From: Rhinopomastus cyanomelas
Taxonomy: Eukaryota; Chordata; Aves; Bucerotiformes; Rhinopomastidae
Length of the DNA stretch: 64,000 bases
NCBI GenBank assembly: GCA_013400115.1
Contig: VXBP01000359.1
Coordinates: 248,001-312,000 of the forward strand
Direction of reading: 5' to 3'
The notes below the pieces were generated by a model. That model searched no databases. It was given only the letters and a program-made list of their open reading frames with translations, and had not been told where the DNA came from. Shown one piece after another: positions 9,604 through 21,816 of the stretch. The translations under genes were made by a program, and so were the position numbers. The stretch's first letter is position 1. Each line of letters starts with the position of its first letter.

Positions 9604-12600
9604 GACATTACTCCTTTCATTTTGTCGTTGTGACTAGTACCAAGGGAGCAACCCCCGGTGTGATATCACTGTCTGAAAATAGGCAAACATTTCTCATTGT
9701 GATTTTAATGATAGTGTCTCAGATGCAGAGTTATGGCCATTACATCTAATTGCTAGCCCACACTGTGGTATTTACAATGGACCGGTGGCAAGGATTCAAT
9801 GTTGAAATCTGTGTATTTATAACTAAGTGACCTTCTGTTCAGTGATATTATGGATTCTAGCTAGGGAGAGGGATTCAGCTTCCCTGCAAGTGCCTGGCTC
9901 AGTGTTGACTAGAACATGGCTTTTGTTCCCCTGGTAGTAGTGACAAAGCCTTTGACAGCATCCTGTGGGAGATGGTGGATACCTCAATTCAATTTGCTTG
10001 ATGTCCTTTGACCAGGCTGCAATTCACTGCCTTGGTATAATTTTTTGATAGGCAATAGCTGGGGATAAAATCCCACATGGCCTTTTACACTATTCTGCTC
10101 GGTACCTGGGAAAGCAGAAGACTATATCAGGAAAAGAATCTGAAGAACATGAAAACCCTTAGAAATGCCGTGCGGCGAGAAACCTTGCAGTGAACTTAAC
10201 AATATTGCTTTCAATTTTATTTTTCTTTTGGTTTTCATACACACATGACCTTATTAAGTTTCTAAACATAAATATATTCCTTTTAAAATACATCTTCAAA
10301 GTGTACTTGAGTTCTAGCCCTATAGGGACTTGACATATCAAAAGAAATTTGCTGACATAAACTGGTATGTAGAGCTTGATCTATTCTAATATATGATTTT
10401 AATGTTTCTCATTTTCTTGCCTTGCCAACTCACATCTATCACACACTGTCACATTTAAGTTTCCTAAATTACTGCTTTTAACTTTTTGTCACTTTTTCCA
10501 GCGAAGAGATATATTCTAAAGCTCAGCTCAGCTGTTTTTTTTTAACTTGTGATTGTATCTTAATATTAATAGTTTGAGGGGAAAATGGAAATTTTTGCTC
10601 AGTTAAGGAGACAGCACTTTTTGATAGATTCAGGATTCAATATTGTCCTGGTTTCAAATTCAAGACCTGATTTAATTTCCAAGCAAAGCACAGAATTCAG
10701 TGAGGCAAGTGGAATAACGGCATGTGCGGACCGGGAGGGTGTCCTGAGCATCACAACTGTGGGCAAGACAAAAACATATCTGTGCTACATCTGTTTATCG
10801 GGGAAGGATAGATAGATTCATTTCCTATTGTTTGTGCAACATGCTGTTGATGACAAAGTGCTCTGGTAAATTCTCTTGGTTGCAGGATAAGAGGAAATAA
10901 TAATTGTACTCTTTAATCAAGCTGGTTTGACCTCAAGCTGACAATTTCAAAGTTGCTTCTTCCTTCGCTTCCAGTTGATGGTGTGCACCTCACCCTTGTA
11001 GCCCATGAGTGTGTTTTAACAGCTGAGCTCCTTTAAGCATTTGGGAAAAACAAGATATTTCCAGACATACCAAATTTTGAAGTTGCTTTTATTTTACAAT
11101 CCAGTTCCTCTTTAATATTTCTTGCTTCTTAGTTAAATAACATTATCTTTCAGCTTCTTATGACACTGGAGGCTTTAGCATCATTTCTGCCATAAGCTGC
11201 CTTTCTTCTGATTACAACAACTCGGTGCGCTTATCTTACTGCAAACACGAGTCCAACATTCAGAATGATAAAATGTGAAAAATAGTTGTGGGATAAAATA
11301 AAACCATTTTTTTAACTTCATAGGGTCTCTCAGAGGCTGTCTAATTAAACTTCCATATCCTCACATGAACGCTTAGAATAATGAATCAAAGATCAGGGTG
11401 AACCATTGTGAACCCTCAGTATGAACTCCCGACTTCTCTGAAGAGCCCAAAACCTCTTCCAGATAAGCCTGTGGCTTTGTGTGAAGAGAGAGCATATTTT
11501 CTAGAAAGATACCCAGAGCTGATATTGAGACATTAAATGACAGAGAAACTTTCACGTGCCTCAAGTAGTCTGTGCAGGCTACTGGTTCCTCAGTAGGTCA
11601 AAAAAAAAAGTCCTTTGCTCCTCTGAATTAATTTTCCCTTGTGCACAGTGATGCTTGCTGTGCTCCCCCTGTGCTGGAGTCAGAGCTGCTAATACCTTCC
11701 ACAGAAAATTGCAAACTGCCATCAGCTCAACCTTAACTGTCTTTGGGATAAGCTGGGAGAGTTTAGTGTCTTAATCCTCCGATCACCATATATTGTTTCC
11801 AGACCTGATTGCATTCTAATTGCACTTTGCAGCTTATCACCAGCTTAATGAAAGAGCCAGCTCCAAAGAAATGCTGATTTTCAGTCTGGATGAAAGCTCA
11901 GCACAAATAGGTTGATCGTGGATGTTTTTTGTCTGTTGGTTTGTTGGTTTGGTTGGCTGTTAGTGGGACGTTTATGTTTGGGGTGTTTGGTTTCGTGTTT
12001 TTAGGGGTTTTGTGGTTATTTTACAAGACACAAAGGATGGCAAATGTGAAGTAGATGAGAGGGAAAATGAAGAACAAAGTAATTCAAGTTTGCAATTTGT
12101 CTACCTGGTGGAAGACTGAATTGATTTGTGCTCTCTGTGGCTTCATTATTTAAAGGTGTATTTTCAAGAGGCAAAGGAAGCATTTTTATGAATATTGATT
12201 AGCAGCCCTTTAGCCTTCTAGGAGCAACATGTGCTCTGCCAGGAATACTCACTGCATACCCATTGCGATTTTCATTTGATTTTATTTTTATTCTTAAGGT
12301 CACATGTATCCCTGTCTGTGTTAATGTACAAGGAATTATAACAGCAGCATTTGCAATGCACACAGGAGACATTGCCTGTCTTCCTTTATAACGATATATA
12401 GATGTCAGGGGCCCATCATTTGTAATCAGTTTTACCCTGGCAAAATATGAAATGCATCTGTGATGGACAGGAAATATATCAGTGAAACTAATGGCTGAGC
12501 TTCTGAAAAATTCTTTGTCATAAAAGGTGAGGAAATTCATTGTTAAAGCACACAGCTTGGTTTCCTTTTCAAAATGAAGTTTTTGCTGCCAAGCAACTGC

Positions 12601-13440
12601 TCTTTTACCTCTATTTCGATGGAACAACACTTAACATTCAGTGTAGTTAGTTATATTGGATATCCTCTGCTGCGGTTTTCTTTTTCAAGGGTATCATTCG
12701 ATCACCCAGAATGTGAAGTGTTTGTACTTCTGTTCTTTAAGGGGAACAGCACATTTATATTACATAGAAGTCACACTTCAGTGATTTATTTTCCTCTGCA
12801 GAAGTGTGCATGCAGCACCAGATTAGTTTGCAATAGGATAGTCTCATCTTCCTCTGGTCACACAGGGCAAATGCATATGCATTTGCTAGAGGAGGAATAA
12901 AAATTGTAATATAACTAATCTACATTTAAACAAACTGCCCATCTCGCTGCAAAACTGGCCAGGGGTCTGAGCTGTGACAGGGAGCTGGATTCCACTTTGC
13001 CTATTCTTCCTCTGAAGCACAGGGTATGAATAATTCCTCTGTGAAGTGCACTGCATGGGGAGGGTCAGCTCTTTTTCTGTGCCATTGGCCAAAGAGAAGC
13101 TCGAGTTTAACATTTAATAAGTTTAGCTTAGTTACAGCTATCAAGACTTGAAGGTGATGCTGTTTGTTCATCACCACTGCAGTGAAGAATAGATGAAAAA
13201 TGTGTAGGATGCTGGGTGCATCGTGTGCCCTGTTCTTTTCCGTCACACGGTCCATTATGATCTTTGCCAATTCCTACGTATTTCAGCTCTTGTCCATATT
13301 AATTGGGCACCTTAACAGGGTATACATCTCACCCTAGTAGTATACACACTGCCTTCAGGTACTTGAGGTTGCAGGAACTTGACTAGTTTTGGCACTATTT
13401 GCATAACTGTCAGCAGAGTGGCCAGGCAGGATTCAGTGCA
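9604..13440. other. Unique non-coding DNA
   Basis: No exon recognised. Points seen: a short RT-like peptide (DKAFDSILWE) at 9942-9971; a GT-rich strand-biased tract at 11921-12020; and the 143-codon minus-strand frame at 12199-12630, which has no recognisable domain and lies in AT-balanced, CpG-poor sequence that could equally be a conserved non-coding element. Confidence 0.45.
11921..12020 (+). repeat. GT-rich low-complexity tract
   Basis: For about 100 bases the plus strand is almost only G and T, with motifs such as ttggtttgttggtttggttgg and ggggtgtttggtttcgtgtt. There is no single repeat unit, so this is low-complexity rather than a microsatellite. The several GG/GGGG runs give some quadruplex potential on the plus strand. 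Confidence 0.7.
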
Positions 13441-14000
13441 TGTCCTGCTTTTAGCTGGGATGCGGTTAACTACTTCCCTAGTAGCTGGTGCAGTGCCGTG
13501 TTTTGGGTTTAGGATAAGAACACTACTAAGAACACGTGGATGGTGGTGTTGTTGCTTAGCAGAGTTCATAGTCAAGAACTTTTCTGCTTCTCACCCTCAC
13601 CACTGTGCCCCCTCTCCACCCCTGCCTCCAAGAGTGGACTGAGGATGAACAAGAAGCTGGGAGGGGACAAGGCCAGGAGAGCTGATCCTGACTGAGCAAA
13701 GGATAGAGTTTGCTGCATGACATCCTGCTCAGCATATACATTAGGAAAAAATCCAGGGGTCACCGCTCAGGAACTGGCTGGGCGTAAGTCAGCAGATGGT
13801 GAGCACTGTGCATCTCTTGGTTTGTGAGTTCTAATTGGTTTATTATTAATGTTTTCCTTTCATTTTCTGTCTTATTAAATGGTCTTCATCATAACCCACA
13901 AATTCTACTCTTTCAGTCTTTTTTTTTTTTCTCCATCTCTCTCCAGTAGGGAGTGAGTGGCCATGTGCCATTTAGCTACCTGCCAGGTTAAACAATGACA
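13441..14000 (+). mobile_element. Solo LTR of an avian ERVL-type endogenous retrovirus
   Basis: About 560 bases starting TGTCCTG and ending ...AATGACA. Landmarks match a common avian ERVL LTR in order: 'agctgggatgcggttaac', 'cctagtagctggtgcagtg', 'gttttgggtttagga', 'gaagctgggaggggaca', a promoter region 'gctcagcatatacatta' (TATA-like at 13734-13740), 'ggtgagcactgtgcatctc', a poly(A) signal ATTAAA at 13874-13879, 'cataacccacaaattctac', a T-rich run and 'gggagtgagtgg'. No retroviral internal gene lies on either side, so this is a solo LTR left after LTR-LTR recombination. The five bases on each side (gtgca / ccact) do not match, so no target-site duplication is visible. The copy is old, with many substitutions. 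Confidence 0.85.
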
Positions 14001-15063
14001 CCACTGTAGATTAACAAATCTCAGACTGTCAGAGCAGGTAGTATAAAAAAGTATGTTTTGACATATAATTTGACATTTAAAATGTACACAACATAAAACA
14101 AACACTGCTTTTCAGACTGTTCTAGGAAATGTGGAGAGAGAAGGGTCTCGGGTCCTTGCCTGGTGAGGAAAATTCAGATATGAGACTGGAAAAAACCTGG
14201 ATGGTTTCTGTCATTTCTCAGAACTGGCCTGAGGACAGTTTGAGCTGTGCCAGTAAGTGCCTCTATAAAGAATGCTTAGCTGCCTATGTTGTGAAAGACC
14301 TCTGCAGCCTGGAGATCTCAGTTGGTCCCCTGCAGTGGCATCTGCCTTGGATCTAGCCTTTCCAGGTGCATCCCAGCCATTCCTGCTGTGAAACCAATCC
14401 AGAATTTGGAAATCGGCCCTAGATAATGAATGAATTTGTTCATATCACCCCAAGACACCAACCTATTATTCTTTTATTTTTTAGCAAAGATAAAGACAAC
14501 CTGACACAGAGCATGCTGGCAGCAAAAAGCCTGGTGATAAAATTATTAATTTTGTAAGGAAAAGGCCCACAACCCTTTGCTTAGGAATATCCTTCTTCTA
14601 CCCTTCAGAAAGATGCCTTGGGCCACTGTAGGAAGTGACCTTAGATGACTGTAGGCAAGCAACCACTTATTAGATGCATTGCTAAGTTTTATAGCTGTTC
14701 CTTTACAGATTCTACTTCTCCTTCTATTAGCTGGGCAGTTTAGCAGTTTCAACTTAATCAGGAATTATATATTTTTTGTCCTTTTGAGATGGCTTGTAGT
14801 TTAACAGAAGGTAAAACTGCCATCTCAGCACCAGTGTTGGATAATTCTGCAGTTAGGATCAGAGATGCTCGTGTCTGAGTCCATGCAGGGAAATTTGTCT
14901 TCTCTCAAGAGCTGCCATCTTTTCTTAAGAGTTTTGTAGCTGTGGAGTTTAAAGGCAGCTTTTTTTGTACACAATTTGAATGGCATCTAAAGACCAGCAG
15001 AGAAATATTTTAGGATCTGTACAGAGAACACCGATGTGCTAATGTTTGGTATGAATGTGAAAC
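14001..15063. other. Unique non-coding DNA, no feature seen
   Basis: No retroviral sequence continues from the LTR. I see no repeat family, RNA gene or exon; the open frames are 75 codons or shorter and uninformative. Confidence 0.55.
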
Positions 15064-15510
15064 AGTCCAGTGTAGAGCAACAAGGATGATGAAGGAAGTG
15101 GAGCACCTCACTTTTGAGGAAAGGCTGAGGGAGCTGGGTCTCTTGAACTTGGAGAAGAGGAGACTGAGGGGTGACCTCATTAATGTCTATAAATATATGA
15201 AGGGTGGGTGTCAGGAGGATGGAGTCAGGCTCTTCTCAATGTCATCTAGTGATAGGACAAGGGGCAATGGGTGTCAGCTGGAACATAGGAGGTTCCACAT
15301 AAATATCAGAAGGAACGTCTTCACACTGAGGGTGACTGAGCATTGGAACAGGGTGCCCAGGGGAGTTGTGGAATCTCCTTCTTTGGAGACGTTTAAAACT
15401 CACCTGGATGTGTTCCTGTGTGACTTTTGTCTAGGTTATCCTTCTGTGTCAGGGTGATTGGACTAGATGATCTTTCGAGGTCTCTTCCAATCCTTGATGA
15501 TTCTGTGATT
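15064..15510 (+). mobile_element. CR1: CR1 LINE, 3' fragment (young)
   Basis: Starts inside ORF2 ('agtgtagagcaacaaggatg') and runs through the ORF2 C-terminus, the 3' UTR ('tgtcagggtgattggactag', 'atgatctttcgaggtctctt') and the TTCTGTGA-type tail. It is well preserved. It forms an inverted pair with the minus-strand CR1 at 15628-15772, with ~117 bases between the two tails. Confidence 0.95.
15086..15457 (+). pseudogene. CR1 ORF2 C-terminal relic
   Basis: An open frame of 123 codons covering the region after the RT domain of CR1 ORF2: 'HLTFEERLRELGLLNLEKRR', 'LRGDLINVYKYMKGG', 'DRTRGNGCQLEHRRFHINIR', 'VESPSLETFKTHLDVFLCDF'. Two inserted T near 15426 shift the frame, so the usual GTC-TAG stop is bypassed and ~8 UTR codons are read. 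All catalytic parts lie upstream and are missing; it is non-functional. Confidence 0.88.
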
Positions 15511-15627
15511 ATTGACAAAGTCCTGCCTGAAGTACTGCAGTGATCTTAAGTGATCTCTTATCTTTTACTGGATTGTAGGTTCAAGCCTAGACAGCACAAA
15601 GTACTTCCATGTGGTGTTGCTGTTGCA

Positions 15628-15772
15628 CAGAATCATAGAATCAGTAGGGATTGGAAGGGCTCTCGAAAGATCATCCAGTCCAATCCCCCCGCCACAGCAG
15701 GATCACCTAGACCAAATCGCACAGGAACACATCCAGGTGGGTTTTAAACATCTCCAGAGAAGGAGACTCCAA
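15628..15772 (-). mobile_element. CR1: CR1 LINE, 3' fragment (young), minus strand
   Basis: Reversed tail 'cagaatcatagaatcagtag', hairpin arms 'gggattggaag' and 'tccaatcccc', 'aggatcacctagaccaaatc' and 'aacatctccagagaaggaga', cut at 'gactccaac'. About 145 bases survive, closely related to 15064-15510. Its 5' cut end lies ~30 bases before a plus-strand CR1 of another subfamily. Confidence 0.93.
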
Positions 15773-15804
15773 CTACAGGAAAAAAACATGAAGGCCAAGA
15801 CATT

Positions 15805-16147
15805 GACCTTATCTGTCTCCGCAACTACCTGAAGGGAAGTTGTAGTCAGGTGGGGGTAGGGTTCTTCTCCCAGGCAGCTAGTGACAGCATAAGAGGTCAG
15901 AGCCTGAAGCTGCTAGGGTGGTGTCAGGCTGGATGTTACGAAGCCCTTCCTCGCAGAAAGGGTGGTCAGACATGGGAATGGACTCCCCGGGGCAGTGGTG
16001 CAGTCCCTATCCCTGGAGGTGTTTAAGGACAGACTGACTGTGGCCCTTAGTGCCCTGGTGTGGCTGATGTGGTCATGTTAGGTCCTGGGCTGAGCTGGAT
16101 GAGCTCAAAGGGCTTTTCCAGCCTCAGTCATTCTGGGATTCTGTGTT
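15805..16147 (+). mobile_element. CR1: CR1 LINE, 3' fragment (older subfamily)
   Basis: Begins at the ORF2 C-terminus ('ctccgcaactacctgaaggg', 'tgtagtcaggtgggggtagg') and continues through 'ctatccctggaggtgtttaa', 'ctgagctggatgagctcaaa' and 'attctgggattctgtgt'. It belongs to a different, older subfamily than its two left neighbours. Frame breaks are present; nothing is translatable. Confidence 0.9.
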
Positions 16148-17424
16148 CTTGTTCAACTTAACTGTGAAAAAAAAAAATATGGTAGATCAGGTGCTTTACA
16201 AAACTTCAGCACTGAAAGGAGCCCTTTTCTCCTGTTAGCTGCTACGATGCAGTAGGTAACCATTTTGTTGGAGTAATAGATGAGATTATTATAAGATTAT
16301 GCAGTCACTCAGTTTTAATCAGCTGAGTGGAAAATCTCTGCTTTCTTATCAAAGGGCAGTAGATGAGAAGCGACGTCTCTACAGATCATTATGAAGGTAG
16401 CCTTCTACGAAGGGACCACTCATCTCCTTTCCTTCTAACTAGAGCTGCTACTGAGGGAGTTATGCACTGGGTGAAAATGCCTTGATTAAAACAGACTGAA
16501 ATCTAAATACAATTAGACTGAGGGGATGCAAGAAGTATTTTGTATTCAGTGAGCATCATAACGAGTGAATCAAGTGAAACAAAAACAGTAGGAAAAACAC
16601 TCCATTTCCTAATGTTTTGTCCAAAACAACACATTAAAACAATAAGGCGCTGGATGGAAACGTTCTCTTCTGGAGTTGTCCACATAGTCCCTGTGATTAA
16701 AATACTCAAACCCACAACACAATCTGTGCCCCTCAGTCCAGTAAGGAATTTGTCTTTTCTTTCTTACTAAGAGATCAAATATTCAAGTGGAAAGAGGTTT
16801 TAAAAGTGAACGTTTTCTCTTTTTAGAGACACAAACTGCTGCATGCAGTGCATTGTTCCAACACAATCAGAACGTTTGCATAATATATTTGCTCTTAGAA
16901 TCAGTCAGACCCACTTTGGGGTCTGCAGTTCAACAAATGCTGGAACAAAACATTTGTTTAGGAAGATACAACGTTTTAGACGTTACAGGCCGGTGTGTGT
17001 GAATTTTAACACTACTGTTCAGCTGGGGGTGGAAAACACCCCAGGTACACAAAGCCTAAACTGTGTAAACTGACCACTTCCTATGCTCAATACTGACACT
17101 TTGTCCACAACAACAAAATGCTCCCTTGTGGTTGTTTGTGTTTATTTTCATTTGGATGCATCAGCCAAGTGCTGTTCTCAATTACAGCTGATTATTTACA
17201 GCAACCTCGCAGTAGTTGTCTCAAATTAGTACTTTGCAAGTGAAAATATGAACTTAATAGAGTGTCATTTTATTTTGCCCCTAGATTGCTTATCTCTAGT
17301 TGGCTGTCTTCTTTGCATTATCTACAGCTATATTTTCTAAATGTCTTGTGAAAGACTGTGGTGCACTTGGGGGGCAGAATTAAAAAGCTTCAAAACTCTT
17401 CTGCAGCAACAGTGTTCAACCTGC
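16148..17424. other. Unique non-coding DNA, no feature seen
   Basis: AT-rich sequence with a short A-run near 16167. Overlapping short frames at 16503-16770 and 16787-17073 on both strands carry no recognisable domain. I see no repeat family. Confidence 0.5.
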
Positions 17425-17523
17425 CCTTGAACACTGCCAGGGATGGGGCAGCCACAGCCTCCATGGTCAACCTGTTCCAGTGTCTCAGCACCCTCAGAGT
17501 GAGGAATTATATCTTCTTGCTCA
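17425..17523 (-). mobile_element. CR1: CR1 LINE, internal fragment (old), minus strand
   Basis: Reversed CR1 block 'ccttgaacactgccagggat', 'cagccacagcctccatgg', 'aacctgttccagtgtctcag', 'caccctcagagtgaggaatt'. The tail is missing at the left and the 5' part at the right, so only ~100 bases of the ORF2 C-terminal region survive. Confidence 0.82.
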
Positions 17524-19589
17524 GGCTTTAAGACCGTACGTGTTTAGCTTCGATGTGCCATGTCATGAACTCCTGCTATAACATTTCCCAAGAGCTGCCA
17601 TTTGAGCACTGGCAGCCACGGAAGTTTTCTCTTTTCTCTGTGGCAGCATCTTCTTCCAGGGAAGACAGACTCGTACATTAATTTATTTTTTTCCATTTCA
17701 CAGCTTCCATAATATGCTTTGTTAATGCTTTGTAGTGTTGAGTGTGCTGCAGAGCCCACAGCTACTGAGTTACACACTGCAAACCCCATCTATATTGACC
17801 TGCCAAGCACTAAAGTGTGTCCACAAACGTGTTTGTAGATCTTTCTGTATCACACACAGACTCCATAAGCAAAGCTCTGTGGGTATGTTCTTGCGTGCCA
17901 GAAGAGGAGTTGTTAGCTTTAGCAGCAGAACCTGCCATCTTAGAAAAGAAGATGTGAAACCCAGTCTGTGTGACTCTGGCCTGGCTTTGTGCTGAACAGC
18001 AGCTTTGGTGTCTTTTATGTTTCGTTGCTGCAAGGATGCGTATTTTCAGTAGCCCATTGGAATTGCTATGGCACTTTCAAATAGATGACAGAAATAACTG
18101 TTAGAGGTATTCATTTGTCAGGTTGATAAAGACATTTTAAAGATTTCTCCCCATAATCCAGGCTGCAGGGAGACCTGCCACAGCCCAGCAGCACAGAGGA
18201 CTGCAGGCTTTGAGGTCCCCATATTGCTGCTGCATTCCTGCAGCAAGTTTATGGGCTGCTGATTCCCTGCAATGTTTTGACGCAGAAGCATTTCACTTCA
18301 TAGGCAGAGATGGATGACAGACTTTCAAGACTGGGGTAGGAGATTGTTACTGTGTAGTTTACCAACCTGTATTCCCTTCTCACTGGTGATAATTGGTGAA
18401 TGTTTCTGCAACCTTAAAGCACAGTCATTCTGCTACTACAATAGGGTGTCATTTCCCCCGAAGTGGCAGGGTGAATCATGGTAAGTGCAACATATCCAGC
18501 AGAACGAGTAATTTGCTGACTTAGTGCAGTCTGTGTCTTGTGATATGCAGGTAACTAAAACTAAGGCATTTTATCCTAAAAAGAAGGGTAAAAAGCTAAA
18601 TCTGCTTTTTCTTTATTCCCTTCCTCTCAGTCTTCCCTCCATGCTGCTTCCCGTGATGATTAGACAAAAGCCAACTAACAACAAGAAGAATCATTTCTGG
18701 CAGACTTAGTACTGCCTGAGTCATCAATCCTTCACGAAGACCTAGGGCCCACTTCCTTTTCATTTTATTCCTTTGGCTTTTAGATTTATAATGTTGTTAG
18801 GAAAAAGAGATTCAGCCTCTTGGTCTACGAGAACTTGTTTAAACATAAAGAGGCATTTACTTACAAATAGCACTGTATTGCCTATGCATTTATCTTGACA
18901 GTCCAGTTTAATTTATAAAGCATAATGTGCTTGTAACTCAGCCTGAGAAATGTAGTTTAGCCAGCACTATTGACTTACTAAATCTCCCTTCTCCCTCTTA
19001 TTGTAAATCTGATAAACCTAAAGAAGCATTCTGGGTACTAGAGAATCTAAATATTAAAGCAGGGCTCTTTCAAGATGGTCTCGATTCGACTTCACTTAAA
19101 ACAGCAAGTTGAAGCAATAGTTTATCCCATTGTGAAGCGGTTTAATCTTTCCTTGATCATTTCTCAAAGGCGTGGATGTGCTGCACAGTAAAATTGCCAG
19201 ATTTGTGCTGAATTGCAGCTTTAAAGCCGTTATTCCGAAAAGGTTATCTAAATTGAATGGCTTTAAGATGACTTGTAAAGTCATTAGAAGACTTCCAGCC
19301 TTTTTATGTGTTTGACCGTGCAACCTGATGTGATTCATACGGGCTGGGAGATGCCAGCTGTACATCTCTTGTTTGCTCGCTAATTTGCAAGGTGGGAGCC
19401 TATGGTTTCCCATTCCTGACAAAAAAGGAAGTGCAGTGTTTTATTTTCACTGGGTGCCTCTGAAGGGATCAGTTATTTAAATCTGGTAACACTGATCTAT
19501 TTGCCATGTGAATAGCGGCAAGAAGATTGAAGGTTATAGCTGAATCATGGGTTATCACCTTCAACACAAAATTCATGCTTTGAATGCCT
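17524..19589. other. Unique non-coding DNA, no feature seen
   Basis: No repeat or exon recognised. Opposed frames at 17735-18033 and the 108-codon minus-strand frame at 19096-19422 show no domain. Confidence 0.5.
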
Positions 19590-19802
19590 GAATCTTGGTT
19601 GTTAGGAGGAATTTCTTTACTAAAAGAGTTGTCAGGCAACGGAACAGCCTGCTCAGGGAGGGAGCTGAGTCACCATCCCTGGAGGTACTTAAGAGTAGAT
19701 GTTGTGTTGGGGGACATGGTTTAGTGGTGCTAATAGGGCTAGGAAAAGGTTGGACTTGATGATCTTGAAGGTCTTTTCCAGCCAAAACTATTCTGTGATT
19801 CT
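19590..19802 (+). mobile_element. CR1: CR1 LINE, 3' fragment (old)
   Basis: Starts in the ORF2 C-terminus ('ggaggaatttctttactaaa', 'aacggaacagcctgctcagg'), then 'catccctggaggtacttaag', 'gttggacttgatgatcttga', 'aggtcttttccagccaaaac' and the tail 'tattctgtgattctt'. It lacks ~10-20 percent of positions relative to a standard tail because of small gaps. No coding capacity. Confidence 0.92.
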
Positions 19803-21399
19803 TGTCCTAATGCTTTAGGTACTTTTCACTCCCCAGAGAAAATGTAGGTTCTGAGTTTAGAATAAAACTGTTTCCAAAAAGAAACCTCGCATTTTTAAAA
19901 ACTTGTTATACTTATTGTGGCAACTTAACTTTTGTTTAGGCAATAGAATGAGTTTTAGTTCTTTCTTCCTCCAGTAAACAAAAAGTGATGTCTCCCCTTA
20001 TTCTGGATTGTGACCTGGAAACAGCTTTTGAGAGGGTTTTAGAAGTGGTTCTGCAAATGCTTTACTCAGCTTTTACTACTAGGTGTTACTATTTAAACTT
20101 TCACTTTTCAAAATTCCAAAATACGGTTTCATTAAAAGTTTGGGGGTTTCTAAATACTTTGCCTGTTGGCTAACCAACCTGAGGTGCAGCACTTTTTCTG
20201 TTGGTTTTCAAGCAAAAATTGCTAGCTGTGCTATCATATTTAGATGTTCTCACTCTCTGAATATGCGTGAGGGAGTCACCATTTGCATCTGTCAGTGTTC
20301 TCAGCATCATCGTATCCTCTGCTGCCACTGTCTTCTCTATTAAAGGTTTCTCTTAATAACTTTCTTCAACGTGACTTGAAGTCAGTTGAAGTTCCAGTCA
20401 GTTTTTCCATTAGCAACCTTGATCTGGCAAGATGTTGCAGAGAGATTATTCCAGCACAAATGGGAGAGGATGTTATCTGTTTGTGGACAGATGGCTGAGC
20501 AGTCCCCTGCACTAAATAATACTGAGTCCCAAGCCTCTCCTTCCTCCAACTGTGCACCTTCCACTACAACAAAGGATTAATTTATTTACTGTCTGCATTT
20601 ATTACGGCAGTATCTTCTTCAGGTTCAGGGACAGCGCTTTTTCATCACCGGGATCACGGAGAGAAATGCCCTCAATGTTCTAGGCAGTTTGAAGAAAAAC
20701 TGTGGACCCCGCAGCTTTAAAATGGGAAGGCAATAGGGTTACAGTGATTTTTCTGGTGGTGTTCTTGGCTAAACGGATGTAAATTCTGAAGGACTTGGAA
20801 GATCTTATGTACATTATTCACATTTACACAAATGACACTGCGGATGAGTTTGGACTTTGTGCATTTGAGCAAGGAAACCAGGTTCTGATGGCTACTATTG
20901 ATTTCAAGTGCACAGCAGCCATTTAATTCATAAATAGTTTTTTCAGGAGGCCCTGCAAGTCAGCAATTTTCTTCCTGAATCAAATAAACAGTAGCCTAAT
21001 TCTCACATAAATCCTCTGCTGTAAATAAGTAGGGAAAAATCACAAGATACTCAACTTTATTGATTGCCCCATTACTTTTTAGGGGAACTGCAGACAGAAT
21101 TGTTGTGTTGACTATAATGAGAGATGCTCAGCAGTACAGGAAAGGTGGTTGCAGGTGCTGAGAATGCTGTGTACAGATGCAGGGCTTCTGAGAAGAGTGA
21201 TAAATCCCCGTGTCTAAATCCTTGAAGAAAAGTCTCTAGCAGTGGTTTGTCATCTACTGCTCAAGCTCTTGATAGTGATTTGTGGTCTTGCTATGGAAGA
21301 AATGTTTCTTGTCTTCTCTGGAAGCTAGGCAGGCCAGGAAGGTAACAAGGAAGTGATTATTCCAGTAAAAGTTGTTTCAAAGGGAAAAATACTGGCATC
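19803..21399. other. Unique non-coding DNA, no feature seen
   Basis: No repeat family or exon recognised. Several overlapping short frames at 19985-20580 on both strands carry no domain. Confidence 0.5.
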
Positions 21400-21503
21400 A
21401 TCATAGAATCACAGAATGGTTTAGGTTGGAAGTGACCTCAGATATCATCTAATTCCAGCCTCCTGCCACTGGCAGAGATACCTCTCGCCAGACCAGGTTG
21501 CCT
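21400..21503 (-). mobile_element. CR1: CR1 LINE, 3' tip (old), minus strand
   Basis: Reversed tail 'atcatagaatcacagaatgg', 'tttaggttggaagtgacctc', 'agatatcatctaattccagc', then 'ctctcgccagaccaggttgc', after which CR1 similarity ends. It has the same orientation as the large CR1 body that starts ~310 bases to the right and could be the tail of that element, but the sequence between them is not CR1. Confidence 0.9.
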
Positions 21504-21816
21504 GATTTAACTTCTGAAAGACTTGCCAGTTCTGAATTGAAGGTTCAATAGAACTTAGAGAAATTCATATCCAAACAGTAATGTTTAATGGTTACAAACA
21601 GAAAACCAGTTTAAACCCAAGCTGTATGCAAAGCAGGTTGTGACTTGGTTTGTGTGCAGTGTACTCTGAGGTATTCACTGAGATGGACAGTTGTGATGGG
21701 ATTCACTGCAGCTTGGATCACATTCCAGTGAAAGGTAACTTCTTCCCCACAAGAACAGGTTCCCTTGTGTTTTCCCAACTCTATCTGGAGGCAAAAAGAT
21801 GGAAGCCAGATTATGA
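21504..21816. other. Unexplained spacer between CR1 tail and CR1 body
   Basis: About 310 bases of non-CR1 DNA separate a minus-strand CR1 tail from the minus-strand CR1 body. I recognise nothing in it. It may be an insertion or rearrangement that replaced the RT region, or host DNA between two independent insertions. Confidence 0.45.

Noticed and set aside
12199..12630. 143-codon minus-strand frame as a gene
   Set aside because: No recognisable domain, no conserved start context, and the overlapping plus-strand frame at 12574-12900 is equally open. The sequence looks non-coding.
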